Notes under the pieces: generated by a model
What the model was told of the DNA's origin: nothing
Databases searched by the model: none
What the model saw: only the letters and a program-made list of their open reading frames with translations
Made by a program: the position numbers and the translations under genes
Part shown: piece by piece, positions 45,537 through 58,058 of the stretch
How the letters are laid out: every line of letters begins with the position of its first letter
Numbering within the stretch: the stretch's first letter is position 1
Assembly: GCF_001659605.2 (NCBI RefSeq)
Contig: NC_035173.2
Coordinates: forward strand, 14,811,003-14,875,002
Length of the DNA stretch: 64,000 nt
From: Manihot esculenta
Taxonomy: Eukaryota; Streptophyta; Magnoliopsida; Malpighiales; Euphorbiaceae
Direction: 5' to 3'

Positions 45537-47634
45537 CTAATCCATATGTGAATCACCAAGGGATCTATGAGCTGGAGGAATATCAGACGATGATGGCATC
45601 AATGAGGAAGACTGTTGTCCCATCTTCGTTGTCTGTAGTTCATCACGCATTTGAGCTATCAGCTGATTTTGGTCTTCTACAAGTTTATGCAAACTATTAT
45701 ACTTCTCTTAAAACTTTGCTTCAATTTCCTTCTTCCATTCTGGTGATTGGGATGATGGAACATTTGTTGATGTTCCCCCAGTTCCTGTTTGAGAGAAGGC
45801 AGAAGAGGCAGCACTACCTAAACCATAAACTCGACTTCCTTGCCATCCTCCTGCTGCAGTAATGAACAATTGATCCTCATTAATAGTTCCTCCATCTCCT
45901 TCCACATGATCTGATCCCACATACTGGCTTGAATGTTGTTCTTTTAGCTTCAGATAATTTTCCTAGAAAATCACAGAATAACAGTTCAATTTGAATACTA
46001 AAGTAAGGAAAAAGGCTAACACCTACAAGATATGACAATTATAATACCTGCAAGATATCACATTTATAATACTTGCAAGATATCATAATAGAAAAATCAA
46101 TCACAAAACTGAGAATCATAACAATTTCCTTGTGAGAGTCACCTAGATATCAGAATCATACTTGCAACTGAAAATCAATCACACAACTCAAAATCAATCA
46201 ACAACTCAAAATCAATCACACAACTGGGAATCATAAACAATTTCCTTGTGAGAATCACCTACATATCAGAATCATACTTGCAACTGAAAATCAATCACAC
46301 AACTCAAAATCAATCAACAACTCAAAATCAATCACACAACTGGGAATCATAAACAATTTCCTTGTGAGAATCACCTACATATCAGAATCATACTTGCAAC
46401 TGAAAATCAATCACACAACTCAAAATCAATCACACAACTGAGATATCAGAATCATACTTGCAACCGAAAATCAATCACACAACTGAGACATCAAAATCAT
46501 ACTTGCAAGATATTACTTAGAAAGACAACTTGTTTATATAGAAACTTACATAAACAATTTCAGCTCATTTATCAACAAATTTGTTGCGATCACTCTTCTT
46601 TGTATGGGTATAGAGAAACAACTCAGCTGCTGTTGGAGGAACTTTGTATGTCTTAGCATTTTGTATGCGTCTAGCATGCTCCTCATGTGTTATGGACCCA
46701 CCTGTATGTGTAGAAGGACCAACTCCTTCACCTCCCTTCTCTGTTAGGCGGTTCTTTGAGTACTTCATTGACTTTGCTACATACTCTGGAGTACTCCAAT
46801 CTAAATTCCATTTATCTCAAACTTCAATTGATATATAAGCACTCCTCTTTTTTTTCTTCTTTTCATTTGTCAGAAAGTCTTTGTATCGGGTAGCTGCTTT
46901 TTTATTCCATGCCTTCCTCACTATTGCAGCACTTCCCTCATCCCAGTGAAATTCTTTCTGTAAATTAATTTAAAAAACACATGTACAATACAACATAGAT
47001 TATAAGACATTTTATCTTTGTTAAAATGTAAAATATATTGCGTACCTCAAACTCTGAAATAAAAATCTTTTGTGGATTGTGAGATATTCTTCCAAGAAGA
47101 ACCCTCCTCGACATTGTACTTTTGAAAAATCTTTGTGCAGGCACTAGATGTCTTCTCAGAAGGCATAAGACTGTAATAATTTAATAATGCGAGCATAATT
47201 TATAAATATTCAATATAATTATTTTTAAATAATTAACCAAAATGAAAACTAATAACAAAGATATGTAATACAATGATAAGTAATGTTATACATTATATTT
47301 ACTTTCCACTTGCATGCACATAATAGTAGGTCCTAGTAGCATATGATGAGGATGAGGATGCAGATCGACTAGCACTCGATCCAGGAACAGAACTTGAAGA
47401 AGTTGGGGCAGTGGGGACAACTGGAGCAAGTGGAGGGGCTGCAGGGGCTGAGTATGGTATAGGGGTTGTTGGAGTAAGTGCTGGGGCTCTAAAGTCAACT
47501 GAAGAAGGTGCAGTGGCTATAATGCCTCGACCACGAACAATTTCTGGATCACCTCGGCCTCGGCCTCTACCTGTACCCGTTAAAACACCACGATCAGCAT
47601 TACGTGCATCTTCTTTACCTTTACCCTTGGCCAT
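45537..47634 (-). pseudogene. TNP1-like (Transposase_24) gene of the inner CACTA
   Basis: It starts at 47634 with MAKGKGKEDARN and an Arg/Gly run (GRGRGRGDPEIVRGRG), followed by a Pro/Ala/Ser-rich stretch. Later exons read KEFHWDEGSAAIVRKAWNKK, then YSKNRLTEKGGEGVGPSTHT, ending TAAELFLYTHTKK (Transposase_24 core). A C-terminal part follows (about 45960-45540) with a coiled coil KYNSLHKLVEDQNQLIAQM. In-frame stops at 46817-46819, 46565-46567 and 45708-45710 inactivate it. Sister of the outer TNP1-like gene. Confidence 0.78.
46060..46500. repeat. 116-bp tandem repeat in an intron of the inner CACTA
   Basis: Units begin with ATCAGAATCATACTTGCAAC at 46149, 46265 and 46381, exactly 116 bp apart, with partial units on either side (46090, 46445). 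Each unit itself contains the shorter repeat CTCAAAATCAATCA. Confidence 0.9.
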
Positions 47635-47749
47635 ATCTGCACAAAAAAATATCCAATAGGAGATTAGTATGTTGTAAAAGTAAAAATAATCAACAATAAT
47701 AAAAAAAGATAATTCGAGCAAAAAAGTTTACTATACAGCTTAGAGTTGA

Positions 47750-50700
47750 CTAATCTAAGTAATATTCATCATTGTCTGAAGTTGAATAATGATATGTCTC
47801 ATCTTCTTCTTCTTCTTCAACTAATTCCGAAATCAACACTTCACCACCCGTTGGATCATTTAATGTCTCAGGTAATCCTTCTTCATTTAAGACTAAAGGC
47901 TGCAAAGTTACAGTATCTTCTTGATATGCATCTGTTGTTGACGCTGTCGAAGGTACAACAACATTTGGTAATTCAATCACTGGCCTGCCTTTAATTTTTA
48001 TCACAAATTGCCAATCAGACCTTGATCGTCTTAAAGAAGGATAAGGAATGTAATAAACTTGTTATGCCTAGCTAGCCAAAACAAATGGCTCATACTTATG
48101 AAATCTCCTTCTTTGATTTACATCCACAATATTATACATTAAATGAATTTTCACTCCAACATTTAGGGTAGGATCAAACCATTCACAGTGGAATAGAACT
48201 GTCCGCTTCATAGGTAAAGCCGGGTACTCTACTTCAAGAACCTCTATCAACTTACCATAGTAATCACTTGATTGATCACTATAGTTCGTTCCTTTAATGC
48301 ATACATCACAATTCACCGTCATTCGATTAGCACTTCGTCCCTCAATGTGAAATTTGTATCCATTTACATAGTATCCTGTGTACACATTCACTGTATTTAG
48401 AGGTCCTTTGGCTAAATCTTGGATGAGAGGATTGTTCACTGTGTTGGTTGGTTCATGTACCTATTACAAAAAGTGAACATATAAAATTAATTTTGATTCA
48501 TTCACCAAATTCAGCGTAGTATTGCGAGTATTATAAAGCTTACGTATGCTTTGAACCATGTGGAAAAGTTATTCTCCAATGTGATGTCTACCTCCCCATT
48601 GGTAATGTTAGGTGATATCCTCCGTAGTTCCTCAATATATATTCTTGCATTAGGAGAAATTATACAACTTTGGTTATTTCCATGAATATATATGCATTTT
48701 AGAAGAATATTAAATTTATAATTTGGCGGTGAACTTCACTTACTTGATAAATGGCGAAACTTCTTCACAATTTAGTAAGATATATAAATGAGCTGCATTT
48801 CTTTCATCCTTTGTCAATATCCTTTTCTTTGATTGACCTATGGGTCTACCCGGATATTTGAATATTGATAAATTTCCTTCAATCTCCTGATCTTCCACTA
48901 CGCAACCATCATCATTACGTGGAACCCGTCGATGCCTTGTAGAAACATGTGACTCAAAATAGTAAGCACAAAAAGAAGATGCTTCTTCTACCAAGTATGC
49001 ATTAGCAATTGATCCTTCAACTTTGTCTTTATTTTTAATATTCTTCTTTAAAATTCCATTATACCTGTATTACATAATTAATTAGCATACAAATTAAGCA
49101 TATTAAATAATTGATATTTTGAAAAAGCAGCAGTGATTAATTATTACCGCTCATAAGGATACATCCAACGATATTGCACTGAACCCCTAATGCGAGCTTC
49201 ATATGCAAGATGAACTGGAAGATGTTCCATCGAGTCGAAGAAACCCGGAGGAAATATTCGCTCCAATTTGCATAGTATAACCGAAATGTCCTCTTCAAGC
49301 CTTTGCATATCTTCCTCCTGTAAGATCGTACTCGTTAGTTGCTTAAAGAAAATACTTAGCTCGGTAATTGCTTCCCACACTCTCATTGGTAATAATTCAC
49401 GAAAAGCAATAGGCAACAACCTTTGCATGAAAATATGACAATCATGACTTTTCATTCCAAATAATCTGTACTTGTTCATGTCGACACATCGAGCCATGTT
49501 AGACACATAACTATCAGGAAATCTGAGTCCCTTCATCCATTCACAAATAACTTGTTTTGCCGGTTTGTCCAATGCATATATTGCTTTTGGATACCTGCCA
49601 GTTTCTGCATTAACCTCCAACTCAGGCCGCCGACATATTTCCCTCATATCTTCTCTTGCTTTTGCATTATCTTTTGTTTTACCCTCTATATTCATAATGG
49701 TATTGAACAAGTTATCAAAAAAATTCTTTTCAATATGCATTACATCAAGGTTGTGTCTAATAAGCAAGGAACTCCAATAAGGTTGTAACGACCCGAAAAT
49801 CGGACCGCTACCGGCGCTAGGATCCGGGTCGACTTAAGGCCGCCGGGACCCGTAGCAAGCCAAACATATAACCTGTAAACCTGTATAATCCCATACATGA
49901 TCAACAACAAGCATAAAAATTTAAAACCTTTCTTTCAAATATCCAACTCAACCTGAACATATACTGTGCATAGTCATAATCATAATCATGATCCCTCTGT
50001 GGGATCTCAACAATGCCTCAATGGGCAATACATCATGAGATGAGTTGGCTTTCATAAACATTATAAAACATAACTATAGATCATGTATCAAAAGGGATAA
50101 CAATACTCATAGGGTCAAGCACATCTATAACCTCAATATACCTCATTACATAACATACTGTAATATCTTACATTACATCATAGTACAATTGTCATGTCCA
50201 CAATCTAACTATTACATACACATACTTCAAAACTCTGGCTAACCTCCTGGTCTACCCTGTACCTGCACATCTGGGGTTAGGGGAGAGGGGTGAGCTACAA
50301 AGCCCAGTGAGCAGAATAATGAAATCATATATTAAAATTTCATGCTATCATGAAATGCAACACATCACAACAAATCACATCTCGGATGGTATTGTCACCA
50401 ATAGTCCTCTACATAGTCCAACTGTGCCGGGACGTAGAATGGGTACAACCGGTCTTTCTCTTACATAACATATCATAACATACCAATGTGCCAGGGACGT
50501 AGAATGGGTACAACCTGGACTTCCATACCATCTCATGCCATAACCTCATCATATCATATGAGGACTAAAGGATCATCCAATAACCAATCCACATCAACAT
50601 TATAAATGCAATGCAACATATTCGTGAATACTAATGCAAACAACCTACTATATCTCATGGCATTCGTGATGCATGGATCATGCTCGAAATTTATATTTCA

Positions 50701-53693
50701 ATTATTTTAAAACTTAAAGTTTATTCCACTCACCTCTGGCTAGCTCTGACAAACTCTGTAGCAGCCGGCTCACTGCTGGGGTCCTCGGTTCCTCGGGTCC
50801 GAACCTATACAGGTGGACTCCAATGAGGGACCAAACATACAAAAACATAACTCTAATATACTCCCCAAAAACCCCCTAAAACATCATAAAACAACTACAT
50901 AAAAACACGCAAGAAATGGCTGGACAGGACACTTTCGGCGGCAGGTTCGGCGGCCGAAAGTCCCTCCAGAGCCGAAAGTCAGGCAGGTTCGGCGGCACCT
51001 TCGGCGGCCGAAACTCCCAGACAGAGGCGAAACTCATGCATGTTCGGCGGCCGAAAGTGCCAGACAGAGACGAAAGTCTCCTTTCGGGGGCAACTTCGGC
51101 AGCCGAAAGGCCTGCCTCCCTAGCCATGTTCGGCGGCCGAAAGCTCCTTCGGCTGCCGAACCTGGTTTCTGCCAAAGGGCAGAAACTTGGCTCCTTTGTG
51201 CACATTTGCCTCCTAACTCTTCCAACATGCATAAACTTGTTCTAAAACATGCATACACACCATATATCACACCTAGGGGTCTCAAACTATCAAATACCCC
51301 AACTACAACACTTCAAACACACACAATCAACATACATTGTTCAAATCATCATCAAAACCCATAAACTCAACTTAAAGCCTAACATGCATCTCTACCCCAT
51401 AAAACAACTTAAAACTTACTTAAAACATACAATGAGCTTAAGATCGGCTCTTACCTCTTGAAGATCGAGGGAGAGAGACCTAAACTCGGAGATCCAAGCA
51501 AATGAGCTCCTGAGTTCCCAAAGCTCCAAAACTTGTCTTAAATGCTCAAAACTTGCAATGAGAGGTGAAAACTCAAGAAAAATGGAGGAGATTTGGAGAA
51601 AGAACACAAGATCTGGGGAGAGGGAGGTCGGAAGCTAGCTATGGCCGAAAATGGGAGAAAGCTCGCCCATTTCGGCTAAGTGACCCTTTTATAGGTGGCT
51701 GGCCAGGCCACGTTCGGGGGCCGAAAGTGCTTCCGCATGCATGCCATGTTCGGCGGCCGAACTTCACTTTCGGCGGCCGAACCTGAACTTCCCTCACTCA
51801 TGCTTTCGGGGGCCTAACGTGCCTCCAAAACGCATGCATGTTCAGCGGCCGAACTTGACTTTCGGCGGCCGAACCTGGGTTTTCCTCCAAAGGCTTTTCA
51901 TGCAAAAACAACTTAAATCTTCATACTTAAAACCATGAAATACCTTAAAACATTTTATGAAAACATGTTTCTACCCTACTAGAGGCTTCCGACATTCGAG
52001 ATTCCACCGGACGGTAGGAATTCTGATACCGGAGTCTAGCCGGGTATTACAAAGGTAAATCCCAGAATATGTTGTGTTTCCTCCATCCACATGTCTTACT
52101 AATAACAGCATTAACAACATCTGAACCTGGATCTGTCACTCTCATTAATCCAATACTCTCTATCTCATGCAAAATTTCCTCTCCAGTCCTTACTAAAGGT
52201 GCATGTTCAGTTACAACTTTGTTTTTTCTAAACCATGATTTATTCTTCCGCCATGGATGGTTATGGTTCAAAAATTTGTGATGATTGTCAAACCAAAATT
52301 GTTTGCCACCTCTTGGCAAAGTAAATGCATCAGTGTTATCCATACAATATGGGCATGCAAGCCTTCCTGCAGTGCTCCAACCAGAAAGCATGGCATAAGC
52401 AGGAAAGTCACTAATGGTCCATAGCAAAGCAACCCGCATGAGAAAATTTTGCTTCTTATCCACATCATATGTCTCAACTCCCATGTTCCATAATTGTTTT
52501 AGTTCTTCGATTAAGGGTTGTAAGAATGTATCAATTTTAAATTTAGGATTATTTGGGCTCGGAACTATAACAGTGAGAAACATATATTCTGACTTCATAC
52601 ACAGCCATGGCGGAAGATTATACGGTGTCAGAATGATGGGCCAAGATGAGTACTGTTGGCCAGATTGTCCAAATGGTTGGAATCCGTCAGTAGACAATCC
52701 AAGCATCACATTCCTTATCTCTGATCCAAATGATGGATAACATGCATTGAAGTGTTTCCATGCAGGAGAATCAGATGGATGATGCATGACCCCTTCCTCA
52801 TATTCATGTTCAGCATGTCATCTCATATGGGGTGCTGTTGCGTCTGATGCATAAAGCCGTTGTAACCTTGGAGTGAGAGGAAAGTAATACATCTTCTTAT
52901 ATGGCTTCTGAGCAACTTGCTTTGTCAAGCTGTTTACCGTGCATTTATATCTAGGAAGCTGGCAAAACTTGCATTATTGTAACTCAGCGTCACCAGACCA
53001 ATATATCATGCAATTATTTCTGCAACAATCAATCTTTTCCACTGGTAGACCTAAACCCTCAATTAACTTTTTCGTTTTGTAAAAATTATCAGGAAGCACA
53101 TTATCTTCAGGTAGAACTTCTTTCAAAAACTCGACAATCTGATCAAAACATTTTACAGAGAAATGATGCTCCGATTTCATGTTCATCAAACGTGCCATAG
53201 CAGACAGTTTTGTGTGCTTATTGCATCCTGGCCATAACTCTTCACTTGCTGCTTGTAACATTTCATACAACCTTTGTGCCTCGGCATTAGGTTCCTCCTC
53301 CATGAATTCAATTTGAGGCGGTAAACCAAACCCTTCAAGTACCATTTCATGGTATCGGCCATTAGCCCCAGTTTGAAAATCGTTTTCCATGATAGTTTCA
53401 GACAATAGCACACTAGAGGTTCCTTGATCATCCCAACATTCACCATGTGCTGTCCACCTGTAGTAATTAGGGACGAAACTATTTTTCATCAGATGATAAC
53501 GTACATCGTCCACACAGAGGAACCTCCGATTCGAACACCTTCCCATACTATAAGGACATCTTATATTCATACCATCCATACATTCAGGATGGGTTGAAGC
53601 AAATTGTATGAACTCCTCTAAACCGTTTAAAAAATCAGTATTCAACAACCCATCCTTGAGCCTATTATACATCCATTGTCGATTGGCATTCAT
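47750..53693 (-). pseudogene. TNP2-like CACTA transposase of the inner element, split by a solo LTR
   Basis: It starts at 53693 (MNANRQWMYNRLKDG). Domains in order: transposase-associated N-terminus (CPYSMGRCSNRRF), Transposase_21 core (LGLSTDGFQPFGQSGQQYSS; WTISDFPAYAMLSGWSTAGR; NLDVMHIEKN), DUF4218 (FGMKSHDCHIFMQRLLPIAF; LPVHLAYEARIRGSVQYRW), a GT-AG intron after YPYER, then the DUF4216 region (CIKGTNYSDQSSDYYGKLIE; RTVLFHCEWFDP) and an acidic tail. Lesions: stops at 52974-52976, 52818-52820, 48068-48070 and 48062-48064, plus the LTR at 49784-52051. The enzyme would have cut and joined the CACTA ends. Confidence 0.9.
49784..52051 (-). mobile_element. Solo LTR of the Gypsy family, inside the inner CACTA transposase
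   Basis: The full LTR runs TGTAATACCC to GGTCGTTACA on the minus strand. Perfect duplication AAGGT lies at 49779-49783 and 52052-52056. It aligns with LTRs 1294-3586 and 4561-6847, including both palindrome clusters (50936-51160 and 51745-51880). There is no internal sequence, so the element was lost by LTR-LTR recombination. It splits the transposase between WDLP and LIRHNLDVMHIEKN. Confidence 0.97.
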
Positions 53694-53837
53694 TTTTCTA
53701 CACAAGATATATGTAGTAAAAATATATAAATTAAATTCATAAAAATGGGAGGAGGAATTAAAGTAAATTGAGATAATTTTGATTATGATTTTAATTACAG
53801 TCAATCAGTCAAGTGTTGTTGTGCAAAACAGTAGCTC

Positions 53838-54020
53838 AGACTGCACTTGCAGCAAGTGCTGTTGTGCATAGTCCATTGGCTGCAAGTGCATTGCTGGGCA
53901 GCATATGCACCTTGCTGCTGCACTGCATAGCAGATGCTTGCTGCTGCACTTGCAGCAAGTGCACTGCTGCACAGCATGTGCACGTTGCTGCTGCACTCAG
54001 TGCTGCACAGCATGTTAATA
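53838..54020. repeat. GCTGCAC-rich palindromic cluster in the inner CACTA leader
   Basis: Repeated TGCTGCAC and GTGCAGCA words include two perfect CACTTGC-A-GCAAGTG palindromes (53844-53858, 53947-53961). It lies about 150-330 bp upstream of the transposase ATG, in the leader. Several small ORFs rich in Cys, Ala and His come from it and are not genes. Confidence 0.8.
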
Positions 54021-57000
54021 TTTAGTTGCTCTTCATACACCAATAATAAGTACAAGGTTAAGGGGCTTTTTGTCAATTTAGGGTTGGGAGACTTTTTATT
54101 TGTGTATTTGGGGTTATGATAGAAATATTTGCAGATTTGGGGTTGGAGTGACAGGTGGCAGCCGAAAAACTTACTTGGCGCCTGTTAATAACAAACGGAC
54201 TATATATAAAAATATTTAAAATTATAATATTATTCTGCCATTTTATAATTATAATATTATTCTGCCATTATACTTTTAAATATATATAAAATCACTTCAC
54301 TGAATTAATTACTTAATTTATTTATTTTTTCTTTGATAAATTATAAATAATACGCATAAAATATTTAAAAATTATTGTATTATTTTGCTATTAGATATTA
54401 TATAAAAATATTAAATTACTTATAATTTATCAAAGAGAAATAAATAAATAAATTAATTTAATTGCATGATAAATTAATTAACAGTATAATTTTATTTTAT
54501 CTTTTATTTTATCTAAATATTAATATGTATTTTATATATTAATATTTAATATATTTTATTATTAATATTTAAACTAAAAATATTACTGACTCTATATAAT
54601 TTCAGTGTTATAAATTGACAAAAGCCCAATGTTAAGCCCTTCCCATTTGCTTATCCTAAGGAGCCTATAGCTTGAATCTCAAACAACTCGAAGGCAATCA
54701 AGTAGTTAAAATGAATCTGCCTTAGGTCTCACTCAGTAAACGGTTCATCTAGCTATGACTGACCAAATGAGAAAGTTTCTTTAAATGTTACAATTTTAGA
54801 CACAATCCAACTAGAATTTGAAAATATCCCTTAAAAAGCAGGATCCATTAGTTAGTTATCTTCATATTCCTCAAAAATGGATAAAAAATGTCCTATTTAC
54901 ATCCATATTAACAAGATTTTGGCAACACTCAAGGTATAGTATCTTCAACTCATAAAACATTCTCTTCTATTTCTAAAAGTACTTTAAAAAATAATATTAT
55001 TGACTAGATGATCGGAGTGTCATTTTACTTCTTTTACATATTAAGCACTTGGTCAACAAGTCTAAGAGAATACTGGAAACTTCAATTAGTAAATAAAAAC
55101 AAGTGAAAGAAAATTATTACCTTCTAAGTCTTGAGGAAGGAATGCAATATTAGGAGTAAAGAATTCCAAACTTTGGCCAAGAAATGTATGCAACCTTCAA
55201 GATGAGATTTAAGAGATTAGTGAATTTTTATTTGGAGAATCATCGAAGAACTAATAACTAAGAAATAAAATGGATCAATTATGGAATTACTGTTCATTTA
55301 CTTTTTGAGACAAGTGCATCAGAAAACAATTTCCTCCTTTAAATATGCATCATGTTTTTGAATGAACATAATCTACATTATTATGAACTTTCTGCTAAGG
55401 AATTTAATTTAACAGACTTTACCTAACAAGATAATAATGTATTTCAATTCAAGAGGTGCTTTCCATATCTAAATCACGTTACTTTTGATATAGTTTCTAA
55501 TTTTTTTAGGCTCAAATAATGACTCTTTGTGCATTTCACAAGATTAAGAAATCATTAGTAAAGGCCACTGCTCTTATAGTTTAGTTGGTATTAGATTAAA
55601 TGTGTAGATAGAAAAGATATGAGAATCAATTGATCCTACTCATATTAATATAAATCAATCCATTCATGACAGAAACAAGAGTAACTGTATCAAAAACACA
55701 AACAAGTTAGTAATACATCACACTTAATAAATCAATAATACATCAGACTATAACTTTACAAACTTTAATTGAAAGTGGTCCTACAAAGTTTTCAAGACTA
55801 GAGAAAGGCTGAAAACCTTCAAAAAAATCTAGAGCCCAATGCATCCCATAAAACCAAAGAATATTTCACCAAAAATTTACACTATACAATTAGAAACAAC
55901 AGAGCCATTATGTTCCACCACATCAGTGCATGAAAACCAAAGAAACAGCAATCAGAAATGCGAGAATCGCATGAGAAAGGAAAAACTAGGCTCATATTCC
56001 ATTGAAATTATAGAGGCACTGATTAAGTATATCTACTTGAAGATTAGGACCAAAACCACAGTATAGAGGCAGCACCAATTCCGTAATAACTTCATTACAC
56101 ATGATCCATGCAATAGAAGAAGCACCAAATGACACAAATGAGCCAATCATGCTCCAGCCAATCAATCAGAGAAAACCTAATAGAGATTTTGATTTTATTC
56201 CTTGGATTCAGTAAGCAAGTCTAAACTTGCTTCACATTTTACCTTAATCACAAAAATATAGAGAAAAAGAAATGCCTAAAAATTGGCTTACTTAAAGTAG
56301 TAGTTCCTTTGTCTTATAACTTTAAGATCCAAACAGCCGTGACTAAATTGTGGGTTTTTAACTTGCACAAGAAATGAAAATATCTATTGTGAACTAACCT
56401 TAATCAAGTTGAATTATTGAACCACAAAATGCAATCTTTCCAATTTTTTATCATCACTTGCATCGTTTTCCCAGCACCCAAACAGAAAAAGCTAAGGAAG
56501 TAAAATATAAAAAGCAAAATTTCCTCTCAAAACAGAGGAAAGAAAGGCCCGTCGCAGAAGAAAACCCAAAAGTCAAGAAACCAAAACAAAGAGACATAGA
56601 CAAAGATTAAGCAGAAAGAAAAACACAGATACATGTAATGAACAATCACCCAGAAAAGGGAAGGGAAAATGAAATTTACTGTACCAGTAACACCCAATAA
56701 TTTTAACAATAATTAGAATAAAACTCAGAAAAATAAATAAACAAAAACAAGATAACCAGATCAACGAGTAGTAAAAGATCTGGGTTGGAGGCAAAATCCT
56801 TATTGATTTTTACTCCCAAAAAGAGGGGGGAGGGGGGGGATAGCAAACCAGCCCAAAAAGAAGCAAACCCGTGACAAAGATCTTCCTCCATGTGATCAAA
56901 CACGCTCATTATATCCAAACAAAAGAAGTTTATGCATAAAAAAAAGTTAATATATAGAGCAAGAACACTAACACAGAGAAGCAGACACGTACTTGATCAA

Positions 57001-57261
57001 AAGTACTAGTCACAGAAAAGAAGCAAGCAATGTTTTTCAAGGTTGCAAGAGAATCTAACCGCTCACTTAGTTCAGCTACGAAAAAGCAAAGACAAGTTTC
57101 ACAGATCTGTATAGGAGATGTCGCCGGTGCCGACTGGGCTGCCGGCACTCTTCAGTGAAGTGGGGGAGAGAGGCGTTGATTGGGAATTATGGGAAGGGAA
57201 TTGGGGGAGAGAGGTGCCGACGGAGAGAGGGAAGTGTGACTTGAGCAAAATGGAAAAATAA
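54021..57261 (-). other. Long 5' region of the inner CACTA, mostly non-coding
   Basis: It is AT-rich with no transposase similarity. The GC-richer stretch 57030-57240, read leftward, has pyrimidine-rich leader character and an ORF starting MPAAQSAPATSPIQICETCL (57148-56930). It may be a first exon or a captured host fragment. I cannot decide from sequence. Confidence 0.5.
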
Positions 57262-57610
57262 ATGAGGGATTAGGGTTAGTTTTGTTAGTATAGCTAATTA
57301 GGGATTAGGGATTAGGAATTAGGGATTAGGGTTAGTTTTTTTAGGGATTAGGGATTAAGGATTAGGAATTAGGGATTAGGGATTAAAATTAGGGATTAGG
57401 GTTAGGGATTAGGAATTAGGGATTAGGGATTAGGGATTAGGGATTAGGGATTAGAGATTAGGGTTAATTTTGTTATGAATTAGGGATTAATTAGGAATTA
57501 GGGTTAGAGATTACAGATTAGGGATTAGGAATTAGGGTTAATTTTATTAGGGATTAGGGATTAATTAGGTATTAGGGATTAGAGATTAGGATTAGGAATT
57601 AGGTTAGAGT
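57262..57610 (+). repeat. Telomere-like (ATTAGGG)n array in the inner CACTA
   Basis: Imperfect units of GGGATTA, with variants GGGTTA and GGAATTA, fill about 350 bp. This is one base off the plant telomere repeat TTTAGGG. It lies between the right subterminal repeats and the leader. Confidence 0.9.
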
Positions 57611-57719
57611 ATCCCTTAAATTGTCAAAACGACGTCGTTTTGTATACCGAATTGAAATCACTTAATTTAAAATTTTAAATAAAATAAAATTTAATTAAAA
57701 ATTAAATTAAAATTTTAAA

Positions 57720-58058
57720 AATAAAATGGTCGCTGATTGGTCGCTGATTGGTCGCTATTTAGCGACTAATTAGTTTAGTCGCTAAATATGGTCGCAAAAT
57801 ATTCCCTCCCAAAAAGTTGTCGCAATTTCGTTGCAAATATCTCGCGCCATTAATTCCCGCTAAATTTAGCGACCATTTTATATTTGGTCGCTAAATAGCG
57901 ACCAATTAACGACCAAAAATTGGTCGTTAAGCTTTTTGTTACATAAAAATATTATTTCATTCATTTAATTGCAAAATGGTCGCTGACTGGTTGCTATATA
58001 GCAACCAAAAAATTTGGTCGCTAATTTTGGTCGCAATTTCACAGTTTTTTTTATAGTG
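57720..58058. repeat. Right subterminal repeats of the inner CACTA
   Basis: GGTCGCTGATTGG, TAGCGACC and TTGGTCGCTA words repeat in both orientations up to the terminus, matching those at 44727-45200. Confidence 0.9.

Larger units (their letters stand above)
44727..58058 (-). mobile_element. Inner CACTA (En/Spm) transposon, complete, 13.3 kb
   Basis: The termini CACTATAAAAAAACAGTG (44727) and, inverted, CACTATAAAAAAAACTGTG (58058) are flanked by the duplication ATA (44724-44726 and 58059-58061). Both ends carry dense TAGCGACCAA/TTGGTCGCTA subterminal repeats. Genes read leftward: TNP2-like transposase 53693-47750, then TNP1-like 47634-45537. A 2268-bp Gypsy solo LTR interrupts the transposase, leaving an original length of about 11 kb. 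Both genes have nonsense codons, so it cannot move by itself now. Confidence 0.95.

Noticed and set aside
53801..54076. Cys/Ala/His-rich ORFs on both strands
   Set aside because: They are products of the GCTGCAC repeat cluster.
57262..57610. A true chromosome end or telomere fusion point
   Set aside because: The units are ATTAGGG rather than TTTAGGG, they are imperfect, and they lie inside a transposon with intact ends and target duplication.
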